Source: Candidatus Altimarinota bacterium (GTDB lineage: Bacteria; Cyanobacteriota; Cyanobacteriia; Cyanobacteriales; Microcystaceae). Taken from it: 34,811 nt of DNA. Below are positions 19,122-28,090 of the stretch, piece after piece (the stretch's first letter is position 1; the number at the start of each line of letters is the position of its first letter). The position numbers and the translations under genes are program-made. The stretch is from NCBI GenBank assembly GCA_012031035.1, contig JAAUUT010000056.1, positions 1-34,811 on the forward strand. The letters are read 5' to 3'. The notes under the pieces are model-generated. The model was not told the DNA's origin. It saw only the letters and a list, made by a program, of their open reading frames with translations, and did no database searches.

Positions 19122-19184
19122 AGGGGGCTATATAATTTTGTTGAATTAAATTTGTGATGAAAACTTGACATTAAAAAATAAAGA

Positions 19185-19234
19185 ACCCTTTAAAAAACTC
19201 TAAAATTCTCTCTGCATAAGGATTTTTAAAGGGT
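19185..19234. ncRNA. candidate small RNA or attenuator hairpin upstream of purM
   Basis: A perfect 12-base inverted repeat, ACCCTTTAAAAA (19185-19196) and TTTTTAAAGGGT (19223-19234), spans a 26-base loop; flanking AAAG and CTTT extend it imperfectly. T-rich sequence follows on both strands (CTTTTTG on plus; TTCTTTATTTTTT on minus), so it could terminate transcription either way. Together with the promoter at 19092 this predicts a ~115-base transcript. Sequence-only inference. Confidence 0.35.
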
Positions 19235-19556
19235 AACTTTTTGTAAAAAAAACTGGAAATTTCCGTAGAATTACAGAGATAAAACACAGTAAGATTGTCT
19301 AAATCCCTTCAAAAAGAATAATTATTTCAATCATTCGTAGTGATTTTAATAAGAAAATCAAATTAGTCTTTACATTTTTTCAGAGAAAATGATATTTTTA
19401 TGGGCTTATTTTATTATTGCCAATATTAAATTATTATATAAACTTAAGATTTTATTGTACGAATTTGCATGAATTTGTGGTAAAAAATTTAAGTTTTTTC
19501 AGCAGAAACAATCGAAAATTATCTTTAGCATCTAAGAAAAAATCAGGATTGATTTC

Positions 19557-20585
19557 ATGGATTATCGAGAAGCAGGGGTAGATATAGAAGCAGGACGCTC
19601 GTTTGTCGAAAAAATACGTAGAGGTGTTGAAAGAACTTATCGCCCTGAAGTCTTAGGCGGATTGGGGGGATTTGGCGGTTTTTTTCAATTACCGTCTGGG
19701 TACAAAGAACCCGTATTAGTTTCGGGGACCGATGGAGTTGGGACGAAGTTAAAAATTGCTCAAACCCTTAACTGCCATGAAACTATCGGTATCGATTTGG
19801 TTGCTATGTGCGTCAATGATGTTTTGACTTCTGGTGCAGAACCTTTATTTTTTCTTGACTATTTAGCGACAGGCAAACTCGAACCCCAGCAACTCGCCCA
19901 AGTGGTGACTGGTATCGTAGAAGGATGTTGTTTGAGCGGATGTGCCCTTCTGGGTGGAGAAACGGCGGAAATGCCTGGTTTTTATCAGTTAGGAGAATAC
20001 GACCTTGCGGGATTTTGTGTTGGGATTGTCGAGAAGCGTTTGTTAGTGGATGGTTCTCAAGTTAAGCTGGGAGATGTTGCGATCGCGCTAGCTTCTCAAG
20101 GCGTTCATAGTAATGGTTTTAGTTTAGTCCGAAAAATTGTCGAGACGAAAGGTTTAGGTTGGGATTCCCGTCTAGACTTATTAAAAGGTAAAAGTTTAGG
20201 AGAAGTTTTATTGACCCCTACGCAAATCTACGTAAAACCCGTTTTAGAAGCGCTTCGCACTGGAATAGAAATTCATGGGATGGCACATATTACGGGGGGA
20301 GGATTGCCAGAAAATTTACCTCGCTGTCTTCAGGAAGGTCAATCGGTGCGAGTTTATCCCAATAGTTGGGAAATTTTACCGATTTTTCGCTGGTTGGCTC
20401 AAGCAGGCGAAGTTAGCGATCGCGCGATGTTTGATACTTTTAATATGGGGATTGGCTTTGTTGCGATCGTGCCACCCCAGCAAGCCCAAGATACTTTAAA
20501 CTGGTTTGAGTCGAAAAATATTGCTGCTTATCAAATAGGCGAAGTGGTTGAAGGAACTGGGGACGTTCTAGGGTTAACCAGTTGA
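19557..20585 (+). CDS. purM: phosphoribosylformylglycinamidine cyclo-ligase (AIR synthetase)
   Basis: 342 residues, the normal length. PurM closes the imidazole ring of AIR from FGAM and ATP in purine synthesis, in the cytoplasm. Seen: the Gly-rich nucleotide segment [10 protein letters not shown] (57-66), [30 protein letters not shown] and [10 protein letters not shown], followed by the C-terminal [13 protein letters not shown]. All are conserved PurM/PurL-type motifs. The gene has a long AT-rich upstream region and ends 28 bases before a convergent gene. Confidence 0.96.
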   Translation: MDYREAGVDIEAGRSFVEKIRRGVERTYRPEVLGGLGGFGGFFQLPSGYKEPVLVSGTDGVGTKLKIAQTLNCHETIGIDLVAMCVNDVLTSGAEPLFFLDYLATGKLEPQQLAQVVTGIVEGCCLSGCALLGGETAEMPGFYQLGEYDLAGFCVGIVEKRLLVDGSQVKLGDVAIALASQGVHSNGFSLVRKIVETKGLGWDSRLDLLKGKSLGEVLLTPTQIYVKPVLEALRTGIEIHGMAHITGGGLPENLPRCLQEGQSVRVYPNSWEILPIFRWLAQAGEVSDRAMFDTFNMGIGFVAIVPPQQAQDTLNWFESKNIAAYQIGEVVEGTGDVLGLTS

Positions 20586-20613
20586 AGGGGTAAAGATGCG
20601 ATCGCTTTCTAAT

Positions 20614-21276
20614 TCAGTTATTTTTTAGAAGCAAACTTATCAACTTACCACCAAGGAAAAGCCAATCGAACCAACCTACTAAATGAATGCCAACTATTAT
20701 CCAAAATACTAGCTGATAGGAAACTTTGCGATTTTTATGGCGTAGTATCTTTTGTGCTACGAATGCTCCCAACCATCCACCAGTCAGTTCGCAAAAATGC
20801 AGAGTATTTTCTGGTATTCTCCATCGCTTTTGTTTTGCACGAGATTTATCATCAGCATACAGAACAAAAGTCAGTAAGCTCATTAGGGTATAGAGAATTA
20901 ATGGGAATGGGTTGAAGGTTTTCAACGCGAAATGGATAACTCCTATCGCAGGAAGTAAAGATAAGGACAAAACCTCTAACGTTAAAGATAAGAATTTTGA
21001 GTCAGACTGAGATATCGCTTTTCTGTCCGAAGGTGAAGATAAACTGTTTGATGCTGGTTTGGATATAGTGTTTTTGATGACAGCGTTGCAAGCACGAACT
21101 TTCCCATCCTTATCAACTGTTAGGTCGTAACCAATCATATCTCCGACTTGTGGACGGCGATTTGTCAGCTTTAGTTCAGTAATATGAAGGAAAATTTCTT
21201 GACCTCCATCGTTTGGTTTAATAAAACCAAAACCCCTATCATCCTTCCATACCACTAATTCACCTTGACGCATCAT
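20614..21276 (-). CDS. cold-shock domain / DUF1294 membrane protein
   Basis: 220 residues. The N-terminal ~70 residues are a cold-shock nucleic-acid-binding barrel with RNP1-like DRGFGFIKP (13-21) and RNP2-like EIFLHI (27-32). A Ser-rich linker (~75-92) leads to a DUF1294 domain (~105-215) with about four hydrophobic segments, and the conserved YADDKSRAKQKRWRIPENTLH and ELTGGWLGAFVAQKILRHK. This fusion is found in various bacteria; it would place an RNA- or ssDNA-binding domain at the membrane. Function is unknown. Start at one of two adjacent ATGs. Confidence 0.88.
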   Translation of the reverse strand: MMRQGELVVWKDDRGFGFIKPNDGGQEIFLHITELKLTNRRPQVGDMIGYDLTVDKDGKVRACNAVIKNTISKPASNSLSSPSDRKAISQSDSKFLSLTLEVLSLSLLPAIGVIHFALKTFNPFPLILYTLMSLLTFVLYADDKSRAKQKRWRIPENTLHFCELTGGWLGAFVAQKILRHKNRKVSYQLVFWIIVGIHLVGWFDWLFLGGKLISLLLKNN

Positions 21277-21443
21277 AGATTTAAAAAAAGCTTATCTATA
21301 TATTCTGTTTTTCAAAATTCCCAAAATGCGACAAGATATTACTTTCGCTCGGATGAAATTTTCTCCCTTACCCTTTCTCCATCAAATCAATAACCAACTA
21401 TAAAACCTCTGTGAGTTCTTTTACTCTCTTTTGTTTGAGCGTA

Positions 21444-21477
21444 TATAATGACTCGACATAGAAAAGGTGAGAGGGAG
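21444..21477 (+). promoter_or_regulatory. -10 and ribosome binding site of hpnH
   Basis: A perfect TATAAT (21444-21449) lies 33 bases before hpnH; a -35 is poor (TTACTC at 21421-21426, 17-base spacer). A strong purine-rich Shine-Dalgarno, GAGGGAG (21471-21477), lies five bases before the ATG and decides that start. Confidence 0.5.
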
Positions 21478-21482
21478 AATTT

Positions 21483-22499
21483 ATGGCGGTTCAATTACAA
21501 CAAGCTTTAGCAGTAGGACAATATCTGATTGCTCAACGCTTGAAAGGTCGCAAACGCTTTCCTTTAGTTTTGATGCTAGAACCTTTGTTCCGATGTAATC
21601 TCGCTTGTTCGGGTTGCGGTAAAATTCAGCATCCCGCAGAGATTTTAAAACGCAATTTGACTCCTGAAGAATGTTTTGCCGCAGTAGAAGAATGCGGTGC
21701 GCCTGTGGTTGCTATTCCTGGGGGAGAACCGCTATTGCATCCACAAATTGACGAAATTGTCAAGGGGTTATGCGATCGCAAAAAGTTTATATACCTCTGT
21801 ACTAATGCAATTTTGCTCGAAAAAAGTCTCGATAAATTTCAACCGTCGCCTTACTTAACCTTTAGCGTTCATTTGGATGGGTTGCGAGAACAACACGATA
21901 AATGCGTGGATCGCAAAGGGGTTTTTGATACGGCCGTTCGTGCCATAAAAACAGCCAAAAGCAAAAGATTTCGCGTCACGACGAATACAACTGTATTTAA
22001 AGATGCCGATCCCAAACAAATGCAAGAATTCTTTGACTTTCTAGAAAGTTTGGGTATCGATGGCATGATGATATCTCCAGGGTACAGTTATGAATGGGCA
22101 CCCGACCAAGAACATTTTCTAGCGCGAGAACAAACTAAAGCATTATTTAGAGAAATTCTCGCGCCTTGGAAAAGTGGGAAAAAGCGATGGAATTTCAACT
22201 GTAATCCCCTGTTTTTAGATTTTCTTATAGGAGAAAAGGATTATGAGTGTACGCCTTGGGGAAGTCCGAGTTATAGCGTACTAGGATGGCAAAAACCTTG
22301 TTATCTCCTTAACGAAGGTCATTACAAGACATTTACAGAACTATTAGAACAAACTAACTGGGAAAACTACGGTCGCGCTAGCGGCAATCCTAAATGTGCT
22401 GATTGTATGATGCACTGCGGTTACGAACCAACCGCCGCGATGGATGCGATGAAGTTAGAAAATATGGGACGGGCGATTAGTAGCGTTCTAGGCGGTTAG
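21483..22499 (+). CDS. hpnH: adenosyl-hopene transferase HpnH (radical SAM)
   Basis: 338 residues, the usual length. HpnH adds the 5'-deoxyadenosyl radical to hopene to form adenosylhopane, the first step of extended (C35) hopanoid side-chain synthesis. The radical-SAM cluster motif CNLACSGC (Cys38, Cys42, Cys45; CxxxCxxC) is present, followed by [14 protein letters not shown], the second family motif. C-terminal Cys residues ([17 protein letters not shown]) form the extra conserved region of the family. No other hopanoid gene (shc, hpnG) is adjacent, so it acts with genes elsewhere. Confidence 0.93.
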   Translation: MAVQLQQALAVGQYLIAQRLKGRKRFPLVLMLEPLFRCNLACSGCGKIQHPAEILKRNLTPEECFAAVEECGAPVVAIPGGEPLLHPQIDEIVKGLCDRKKFIYLCTNAILLEKSLDKFQPSPYLTFSVHLDGLREQHDKCVDRKGVFDTAVRAIKTAKSKRFRVTTNTTVFKDADPKQMQEFFDFLESLGIDGMMISPGYSYEWAPDQEHFLAREQTKALFREILAPWKSGKKRWNFNCNPLFLDFLIGEKDYECTPWGSPSYSVLGWQKPCYLLNEGHYKTFTELLEQTNWENYGRASGNPKCADCMMHCGYEPTAAMDAMKLENMGRAISSVLGG

Positions 22500-22691
22500 A
22501 AATCTAATCTATATATTGGTAATGATGAACTCTCTTTGAAGTTAAAGAAGACGATCGCGCACGCGATTATATCGGTTTGGTCTAGTTAACATAGATGTTT
22601 ATATGATAGGAGATGCACTAGATGGCGATCGACCAGGCGTTCGTTCGCTCGTCATTTTTACCTAGTATGACTAATCGATAAACCTTAACTA

Positions 22692-23570
22692 ATGGATTTA
22701 CTGCGATCGCTCCCCATAGGACTATATCTCGAAAAACCGACTACTTGGATGCACCGACTCGATCCAAGGGTAAAATTAGGTTGGTTGATGACGTTTCTAG
22801 CTGCGCCTTTGTTAGCCGACCCTTGGTGGCGATTGGGAATAGCAGGATTGCTTGTTTTATTGACGTTATTAGCTCGTATTCCTTTGCGGGTTTGGCAACA
22901 GCAAATGGGATGGTTGCTGACGTTATGTATTTTAGTTTTTATTATTACCTGTTTTGCTCCCGATGGCTTAGCGATAGATTCTCAGCCGCGCCTTCCCACC
23001 AGCGACATTACGTTTCCTCAGCCTACAGACTATCATTACGTTCTAATCGACAAAGGACGAATTGTAATTACTCGTCGTTCTCTAGAATTAGCCGTTCGCA
23101 CTAGTACCTTAGTATTTACCCTAATCTACAGCACTAACCTATATTTACTGACGACTGCACCCGAAGAAATTACTGCTGGATTGGAAGAGTTATTAGAACC
23201 TTTGCGCCGTTCTAAATTACCGATTACAGAAGTGATGCTCACCTTAACGCTGTCATTGCGATTTATTCCAATGGTATTAGAAGAGGTGCAAAATTTAGCG
23301 CGATCGATTCGTACTAGAGCGATTAACTGGAATAAGCTAGGAATTAAGCGAAGTTTAAAGGTATGGTTAATGGTAGTCGAACGCTTGCTAGAAAATCTAC
23401 TCCTTAGAGCCGAGCAAATTGCGATCGCAATGGAAGTTCGAGGTTTTACCAGTCCTAACCAACATCGCGTCCAATGGCATCAGTTACGTTTGGGACGAAT
23501 AGACTGGTTAATTTTGTTTAGTTTAATTCCTTTCTGGTGGGCGCGATTGATGTGGGGAGGAGTGCAATAA
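22692..23570 (+). CDS. energy-coupling factor transporter T component (EcfT/CbiQ-like)
   Basis: 292 residues with ~5 hydrophobic segments and a large cytoplasmic region. The N-terminal DPRVKLGWLMTFLAAPLLA and the C-terminal coupling helices, including AIAMEVRGF (Ala-Arg-Gly-type motif) and ARSIRTRAI, match EcfT, which links vitamin- or metal-binding S components to ABC ATPases. No S component or ECF ATPase lies nearby, so it probably serves a shared (group II) system; substrate unknown. It lies 192 bases after hpnH; those bases hold no gene. Confidence 0.85.
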   Translation: MDLLRSLPIGLYLEKPTTWMHRLDPRVKLGWLMTFLAAPLLADPWWRLGIAGLLVLLTLLARIPLRVWQQQMGWLLTLCILVFIITCFAPDGLAIDSQPRLPTSDITFPQPTDYHYVLIDKGRIVITRRSLELAVRTSTLVFTLIYSTNLYLLTTAPEEITAGLEELLEPLRRSKLPITEVMLTLTLSLRFIPMVLEEVQNLARSIRTRAINWNKLGIKRSLKVWLMVVERLLENLLLRAEQIAIAMEVRGFTSPNQHRVQWHQLRLGRIDWLILFSLIPFWWARLMWGGVQ

Positions 23571-23605
23571 ACTGTTTGCAAGTCTAATAAGCTCTTTAAC
23601 AGCTT

Positions 23606-23631
23606 GTTAGCGTCGGATAGCTCGCGCTAAC
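23606..23631 (+). terminator. hairpin after the EcfT gene
   Basis: GTTAGCG (23606-23612) pairs perfectly with CGCTAAC (23625-23631) around a 12-base loop; a smaller AAGCT/AGCTT hairpin precedes it. No T-tract follows, so termination is uncertain. Confidence 0.35.
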
Positions 23632-23736
23632 AACAAACAAGCACTGCCTTTAGAATGAGACACAATTTTGAAGAATGTGTTAATCTTGTAAAAAATCAGA
23701 GTCAGTCAGCCTAATCCCTTGCTTCATCGCGCAAAC

Positions 23737-23922
23737 AAAATTGCTGAATTGATGAAGTAGGAACGGGGGAACCAATTATGGGGCGCACCTTTTTAAAGTC
23801 GGTACAGACGTGATATATCGCGTCTGTACGAAAGTCGGAAGTAAATTTACTATTGATGACTGATAACTAAAAAAGGGGGACATCTCTCAGTCCTAGCCCG
23901 TCAGCTAACCTCGTAAGCATTG
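23737..23922 (+). promoter_or_regulatory. c-di-AMP riboswitch (ydaO/yuaA class)
   Basis: The aptamer hallmarks are in order: GCTGAATT (23743-23750), CGGGGGAACCAATTATGGGG (23764-23783), then CCCGTCAGCTAACCTCGTAA (23897-23916). A closing stem forms between AATTGCT (23739-23745) and AGCATT (23916-23921), with one bulge. The peripheral arm at 23802-23829 is a dispersed cyanobacterial palindrome (GTACAGACG/CGTCTGTAC) flanked by direct AAAGTCGG repeats. Downstream, GACTGAAGAG (23929-23938) can pair with CTCTCAGTC (23884-23892), enclosing the conserved core in a competing fold. The class binds c-di-AMP and usually lowers expression; here it precedes a three-gene ABC importer by ~100 bases. Confidence 0.88.
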
Positions 23923-24025
23923 AGAGGAGACTGAAGAGGCATTTAACTATTTGCCCTCATCAGCGATTCCTATTGGTACTGCTCTGGATTCGTGTACTTA
24001 CTTGTAAGAAGTGAGGGTTATTAAT

Positions 24026-24859
24026 ATGAACCTATCGACGCTTGCCGTTGCGGGGCTGGTTGCGTGGAAACGCATCAAACCTGTAGTAGTTCGAGATACC
24101 GTCTTACTCCCTGCGGTTGGTTTTGTTGGTTTGATTGCTCTATGGTGGATTATTGCGCTTTTCCGGCGCGAAATGATGCCTACTCCCATAGAAGCACTCA
24201 GCAAAAATTTAGATTTTATTTTAAATCCTTTTTATCAGCGCGGTCCTGGCGACTTAGGTATTGGCTGGCTATTGCTAGCAAGTTTGCGGCGCGTCAGTTT
24301 GGGATTTTTACTAGGAGCAGCAGTTGCCATTCCCGTCGGATTTTTAATCGGGATGTCCAGAACTGCCATGCTAATTCTCAATCCGATTATTCAGCTTCTC
24401 AAACCCGTATCGCCCTTAGCTTGGCTGCCAATTGCTTTAGCAATCTTCAATTTAGCAGAGCCTTCGGCAATTTTTGTGATTTTCATCACTTCGCTCTGGT
24501 CAACGATTATCAACACTGCTTTAGGTGTCGCTAGCGTGCCCAAAGATTATCTCGAAGTGGCACAAGTATTGGAAATGCCTCGCTGGAGACGAATTATCAA
24601 GGTAATTCTGCCTGCCAGTTTGCCCTATATTTTTACAGGCTTGCGCATCAGTTTAGGCGTAGCTTGGCTGGTAATCGTTGCCGTAGAGATGCTTACAGGG
24701 GGCATTGGCATTGGCTTCTTTGTTTGGGATGAATGGAATCGCTTAAACGTGAGTTCCGTTTTCCTAGCCGTCTTCGTCATTGGTTTAACGGGATTAGTTT
24801 TGGACTATATTCTCGTGACGATTCAAGCTTGGGTGACTCATCGCCCAGTTCGTTCTTGA
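24026..24859 (+). CDS. ABC transporter permease (NrtB/CmpB/SsuC-type)
   Basis: About 277 residues from ATG 24026, which has GAGG ten bases upstream; a GTG five codons earlier is possible. Six predicted membrane segments; the cytoplasmic EAA loop reads EVAQVLEMPRWRRIIKVILP around residue 178-197, typical of the nitrate/sulfonate/taurine/bicarbonate permease family. It is the first gene after the c-di-AMP riboswitch, and the binding protein and ATPase follow with gaps of 22 and 30 bases. The order permease - binding protein - ATPase differs from the classical nrtABCD and cmpABCD order. Confidence 0.9.
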   Translation: MNLSTLAVAGLVAWKRIKPVVVRDTVLLPAVGFVGLIALWWIIALFRREMMPTPIEALSKNLDFILNPFYQRGPGDLGIGWLLLASLRRVSLGFLLGAAVAIPVGFLIGMSRTAMLILNPIIQLLKPVSPLAWLPIALAIFNLAEPSAIFVIFITSLWSTIINTALGVASVPKDYLEVAQVLEMPRWRRIIKVILPASLPYIFTGLRISLGVAWLVIVAVEMLTGGIGIGFFVWDEWNRLNVSSVFLAVFVIGLTGLVLDYILVTIQAWVTHRPVRS

Positions 24860-24881
24860 CCAAAAAAAGCTTGGTAAAAAA

Positions 24882-26306
24882 ATGAATAACAATAATTGGA
24901 CTCGACGCAAGGTTCTGCAAGGGTTGGGAGCCAGTACAGGCGCGATCGCATTTTCTTCTTGCAGCATCAATGCCAACCGTTCTCCCCAAGGGATGACAGA
25001 AGCTGCTCAAGCAGTAGAACCCCTCGTCAAACCCGAAACCCTCGAAAAACCCAATCTCACCGTTGGTTACGTTCCTGTCAACGACTGCGCCCCCTTTGCC
25101 GTTGCTTGGCAAAAAGGTTTCTTTCGCAAGTATGGTTTAAATGTCACCCTCAGCCGCGAGGCTAGCTGGGCAAATTCCCGCGATGGCATCATTTTTGGAC
25201 GATTGGATGCTTCCCCTGTGGTTTCTGGTGCCGTCACCAATGCCCGCACCGGTGCAGAAGGTGCTAGACGCGCACCCCTATGTGCGGCGATGACAATTCA
25301 TCGTCACGGCAATGCTATGACCATGAATAAAGCCATGTGGGAGGCTGGATTACGTCCTTGGCAAGAGTATAACGGCAATTTAGATGTGTTCGGTCGTGAT
25401 ATGCGCTTCTTTTTGCAAAAGCCGCTAGACCAACGAATTTGGGCAGTTGTTCTCAGTTCGGCTATCTACGAATACTTTGTCCGTTACTTAGTAGCAGCAA
25501 CAGGAATAGACCCCTCAGAGGAATTTCGCGTTATTATCATTCCCCCGCCGCAGATGGTTAACAATATGCGGATTGGGGCAATGCAAGCTTATATGGTGGC
25601 AGAACCCTGGAATACAAGAGCTATTACTGGCAATGAGGGAGTTGGTTTTACGTTTGCTCAAGGACGGCAGCTTTGGGAGGGACACCCAGACCGCATTTTG
25701 GCAGTCAGAGAATCGTTTATTCAAGAAAACCCAAAAACCTATCGTTCTCTCATTAAAGCAACGATCGAAGCGTGTCAATATTGCAGCAAGCCAGAAAATC
25801 GAGAAGAAGTTGCCAAACTGATTACAGATCGCGCCTTTACCGGAGCTAAGCCCAAAACAGCAGGCGCACCCATCGATAAGTTTACTGCGCCTGGAATTGT
25901 CGGCAACTACAACTATGGCGGTTTTGACGGTAAGGATCGCAAGGTCAACACGCCAGAAACAACGATTTTCTTTGACCTACCGCCTAATTTAGCAACAATT
26001 GCTGGCGACCATTCAACCTTTCTCTGGCAGTCGCACAGTCTTTGGTTAATGACCCAATCAGTTCGTTGGGGACAATTGCCCGAATTTCCCAAAAATGCCG
26101 AAGAACTTGCCCGTAAAGCTTGGAAAACCGAGCTTTATCGGGAGATTGCCGCCGAGATGGGGATTGAATGTCCCAAGGAGGATTACAAAGTAGAACCTGC
26201 CGAAAGATTTATCGATCGCAAAGCTTTCGATCCTAGCAATCCTGTCGGCTATCTTAACAGCTTTGAAATTCGAGCAAATAGACCTCGCTCTTTCTTTATG
26301 TCTTGA
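24882..26306 (+). CDS. Tat-exported ABC substrate-binding protein, NrtA/CmpA family
   Basis: 474 residues. A twin-arginine signal, TRRKVLQG (7-14), with Cys27 after AFSS suggests a folded, possibly lipidated export product. The mature part has the family features GYVPVNDCAPFAVAWQKGFF (~65-84), DGIIFGRLDASPVVSGA and MVAEPWNTRAI, as in nitrate-binding NrtA and bicarbonate-binding CmpA. The ligand cannot be settled by eye; nitrate, bicarbonate, or another small solute are all possible. It is the second gene of the riboswitch-controlled operon; c-di-AMP control of such a transporter is unusual. Confidence 0.85.
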   Translation: MNNNNWTRRKVLQGLGASTGAIAFSSCSINANRSPQGMTEAAQAVEPLVKPETLEKPNLTVGYVPVNDCAPFAVAWQKGFFRKYGLNVTLSREASWANSRDGIIFGRLDASPVVSGAVTNARTGAEGARRAPLCAAMTIHRHGNAMTMNKAMWEAGLRPWQEYNGNLDVFGRDMRFFLQKPLDQRIWAVVLSSAIYEYFVRYLVAATGIDPSEEFRVIIIPPPQMVNNMRIGAMQAYMVAEPWNTRAITGNEGVGFTFAQGRQLWEGHPDRILAVRESFIQENPKTYRSLIKATIEACQYCSKPENREEVAKLITDRAFTGAKPKTAGAPIDKFTAPGIVGNYNYGGFDGKDRKVNTPETTIFFDLPPNLATIAGDHSTFLWQSHSLWLMTQSVRWGQLPEFPKNAEELARKAWKTELYREIAAEMGIECPKEDYKVEPAERFIDRKAFDPSNPVGYLNSFEIRANRPRSFFMS

Positions 26307-26336
26307 ATCTAATCCAAAATCGAAGGAGGTTAAATC

Positions 26337-27161
26337 GTGATTCGCACTAGCACCGTTTCTGGAAATCAATCTAACGACTTTAATCGCGGTAAATTTCTCG
26401 TCATTGAAAATTTAGTCAAAGTATTTCCTCAACCCGATGGCAGTCAGTCTGTTATTCTCAACGGAATCGATTTAACGATTGGCGAAGAAGAATACATCTC
26501 TGTAATCGGTCATTCTGGTTGCGGTAAATCGACAATGTTGAGAATTATTGCGGGTTTGGAAAAACCTACTTCAGGATTGGTAACGCTAGAAGGAAAAGAA
26601 ATTCGTAAACCTGGGGCCGATCGCATGATGGTGTTTCAGGGTTATTCGCTGCTTCCTTGGTTGACGGTACGCCAAAATATTCGCTTAGCAGTAGATGAAG
26701 TATATAAAACTGCTAGCCGTGCTGAGAAAGTTAGTTTAGTGAACGAACATTTAGAAATGGTAAATTTAACCCCTGCTGCTGATAAATATCCCGACGAAAT
26801 TTCTGGCGGGATGAAACAACGGGTAGGAATTGCTCGTGCTTTGGTGACTCGTCCTAAAATGTTATTGATGGACGAACCTTTTGGGGCATTGGATGCGTTG
26901 ACCAAGCGCAAGTTACAAACACAGGTTTTGGAGATTTGGGAAAATTATCGACAGGCGGCGATGATGATTACTCACGATGTCGATGAGGCGATTTATATGT
27001 CCGATCGCATTGTACTAATGACTAATGGCCCCCAAGCAACGATTGGAGAGATTTTAGAAGTACCATTTTCTCATCCGCGCGATCGCCATGCAATGCGAGA
27101 ATCTCACGAGTATTTTGAACTCCGCAACCATGCACTCGATTTCCTAGAGCGATTTCAGTAG
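26337..27161 (+). CDS. ABC transporter ATP-binding protein (NrtD/SsuB-type)
   Basis: 274 residues from GTG 26337, fixed by a near-perfect Shine-Dalgarno AAGGAGGT (26323-26330) six bases upstream. Walker A GHSGCGKST (58-66), Q-loop VFQGYSLLPWLTV, signature ISGGMKQR, Walker B MLLMDEPFGALD and the switch His of ITHDVDEA are all intact. It powers the importer formed with the two preceding genes. No regulatory solute-binding domain is fused, unlike NrtC/CmpC. Confidence 0.92.
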   Translation: MIRTSTVSGNQSNDFNRGKFLVIENLVKVFPQPDGSQSVILNGIDLTIGEEEYISVIGHSGCGKSTMLRIIAGLEKPTSGLVTLEGKEIRKPGADRMMVFQGYSLLPWLTVRQNIRLAVDEVYKTASRAEKVSLVNEHLEMVNLTPAADKYPDEISGGMKQRVGIARALVTRPKMLLMDEPFGALDALTKRKLQTQVLEIWENYRQAAMMITHDVDEAIYMSDRIVLMTNGPQATIGEILEVPFSHPRDRHAMRESHEYFELRNHALDFLERFQ

Positions 27162-27212
27162 AGAACAGTATTTTAAAATAAGATTCTTGCTTTTATTCGC
27201 TTATCCTAACGA

Positions 27213-27971
27213 ATGACCGATTCTTCATTATTCTCTCTTCCTCCTTGCAATCTCTGCTCTCCCTCTTCTAAAACAGTGCATCTGTGGCGTAGTAATTTGG
27301 ATGTACCGATAGAACGGGTTAGAGAACTCGCTACAATTCTATCTGACGACGAACGAGCCAGAGCAGAGCGATTTTATTTTGAGTTGCATCGCAATCGTTT
27401 TATCGTCAGTCGCGGCGGTTTGCGAACCATTCTAGGGCGCTATTTAAACCTAAAACCCGATCGCGTACAATTTGAGTATAGTTCTCGCGGCAAACCCAAA
27501 TTAGCCGAGAGTGGTGGAGCAGAGAAATTACAGTTTAATGTATCTCATTCCCAAGATTTAGCGTTGTATGGGTTTAGTTGCGATCGCGCTATCGGCGTTG
27601 ACTTAGAATATCTTCGCAGGTTCGATGACGCACAAAATATTGCTCGGCGTTTTTTTTCGGCACAAGAATCGGCAATTATTGACTCTTTACCAGAGGAAGA
27701 AAAGATTGCAGCATTCTTTCGAGGTTGGACGGGCAAGGAAGCGTATCTAAAAGCCACTGGAGAAGGCTTAGCAGGTTCTTTAGATGCCGTGGAAGTGTCG
27801 CTAGTCCCCAGCGAACCAGTACGCTTACTTGCTCTCAATGGCGATTCTCAAGCGGCAGCTAGGTGGCACTTACATTCTTTTATTCCTGCTGTTGATTATA
27901 TAGCTACTGTTGCGATCGAAGGTCACTTACAATTTACGATTAACAATTATCAATTCATTTTGGATTGTTGA
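27213..27971 (+). CDS. 4'-phosphopantetheinyl transferase (Sfp/HetI type)
   Basis: 252 residues. The enzyme transfers phosphopantetheine from CoA to a Ser of acyl- or peptidyl-carrier proteins. Motifs: SRGKPKLAE (91-99), FNVSHS (108-113, CoA-binding), GVDLE (128-132, Mg-binding Asp and Glu) and WTGKEAYLKATGEGL (172-186) with the second metal Glu. The length fits the large Sfp type, as in HetI. No carrier-protein, fatty-acid or NRPS/PKS gene lies nearby; it may be the genome's general PPTase. It starts 51 bases after the ATPase gene and is probably separate. Confidence 0.92.
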   Translation: MTDSSLFSLPPCNLCSPSSKTVHLWRSNLDVPIERVRELATILSDDERARAERFYFELHRNRFIVSRGGLRTILGRYLNLKPDRVQFEYSSRGKPKLAESGGAEKLQFNVSHSQDLALYGFSCDRAIGVDLEYLRRFDDAQNIARRFFSAQESAIIDSLPEEEKIAAFFRGWTGKEAYLKATGEGLAGSLDAVEVSLVPSEPVRLLALNGDSQAAARWHLHSFIPAVDYIATVAIEGHLQFTINNYQFILDC

Positions 27972-28090
27972 TGGGTGACTACCTACAATAGAAACACGCG
28001 ACGGGTTAGTTTTATAAATTACTATTTATTATCTCGCGATCGCTGAATCAAAATAGCGCAAGCATCAAAATCTATTTAAACAAATCTACT

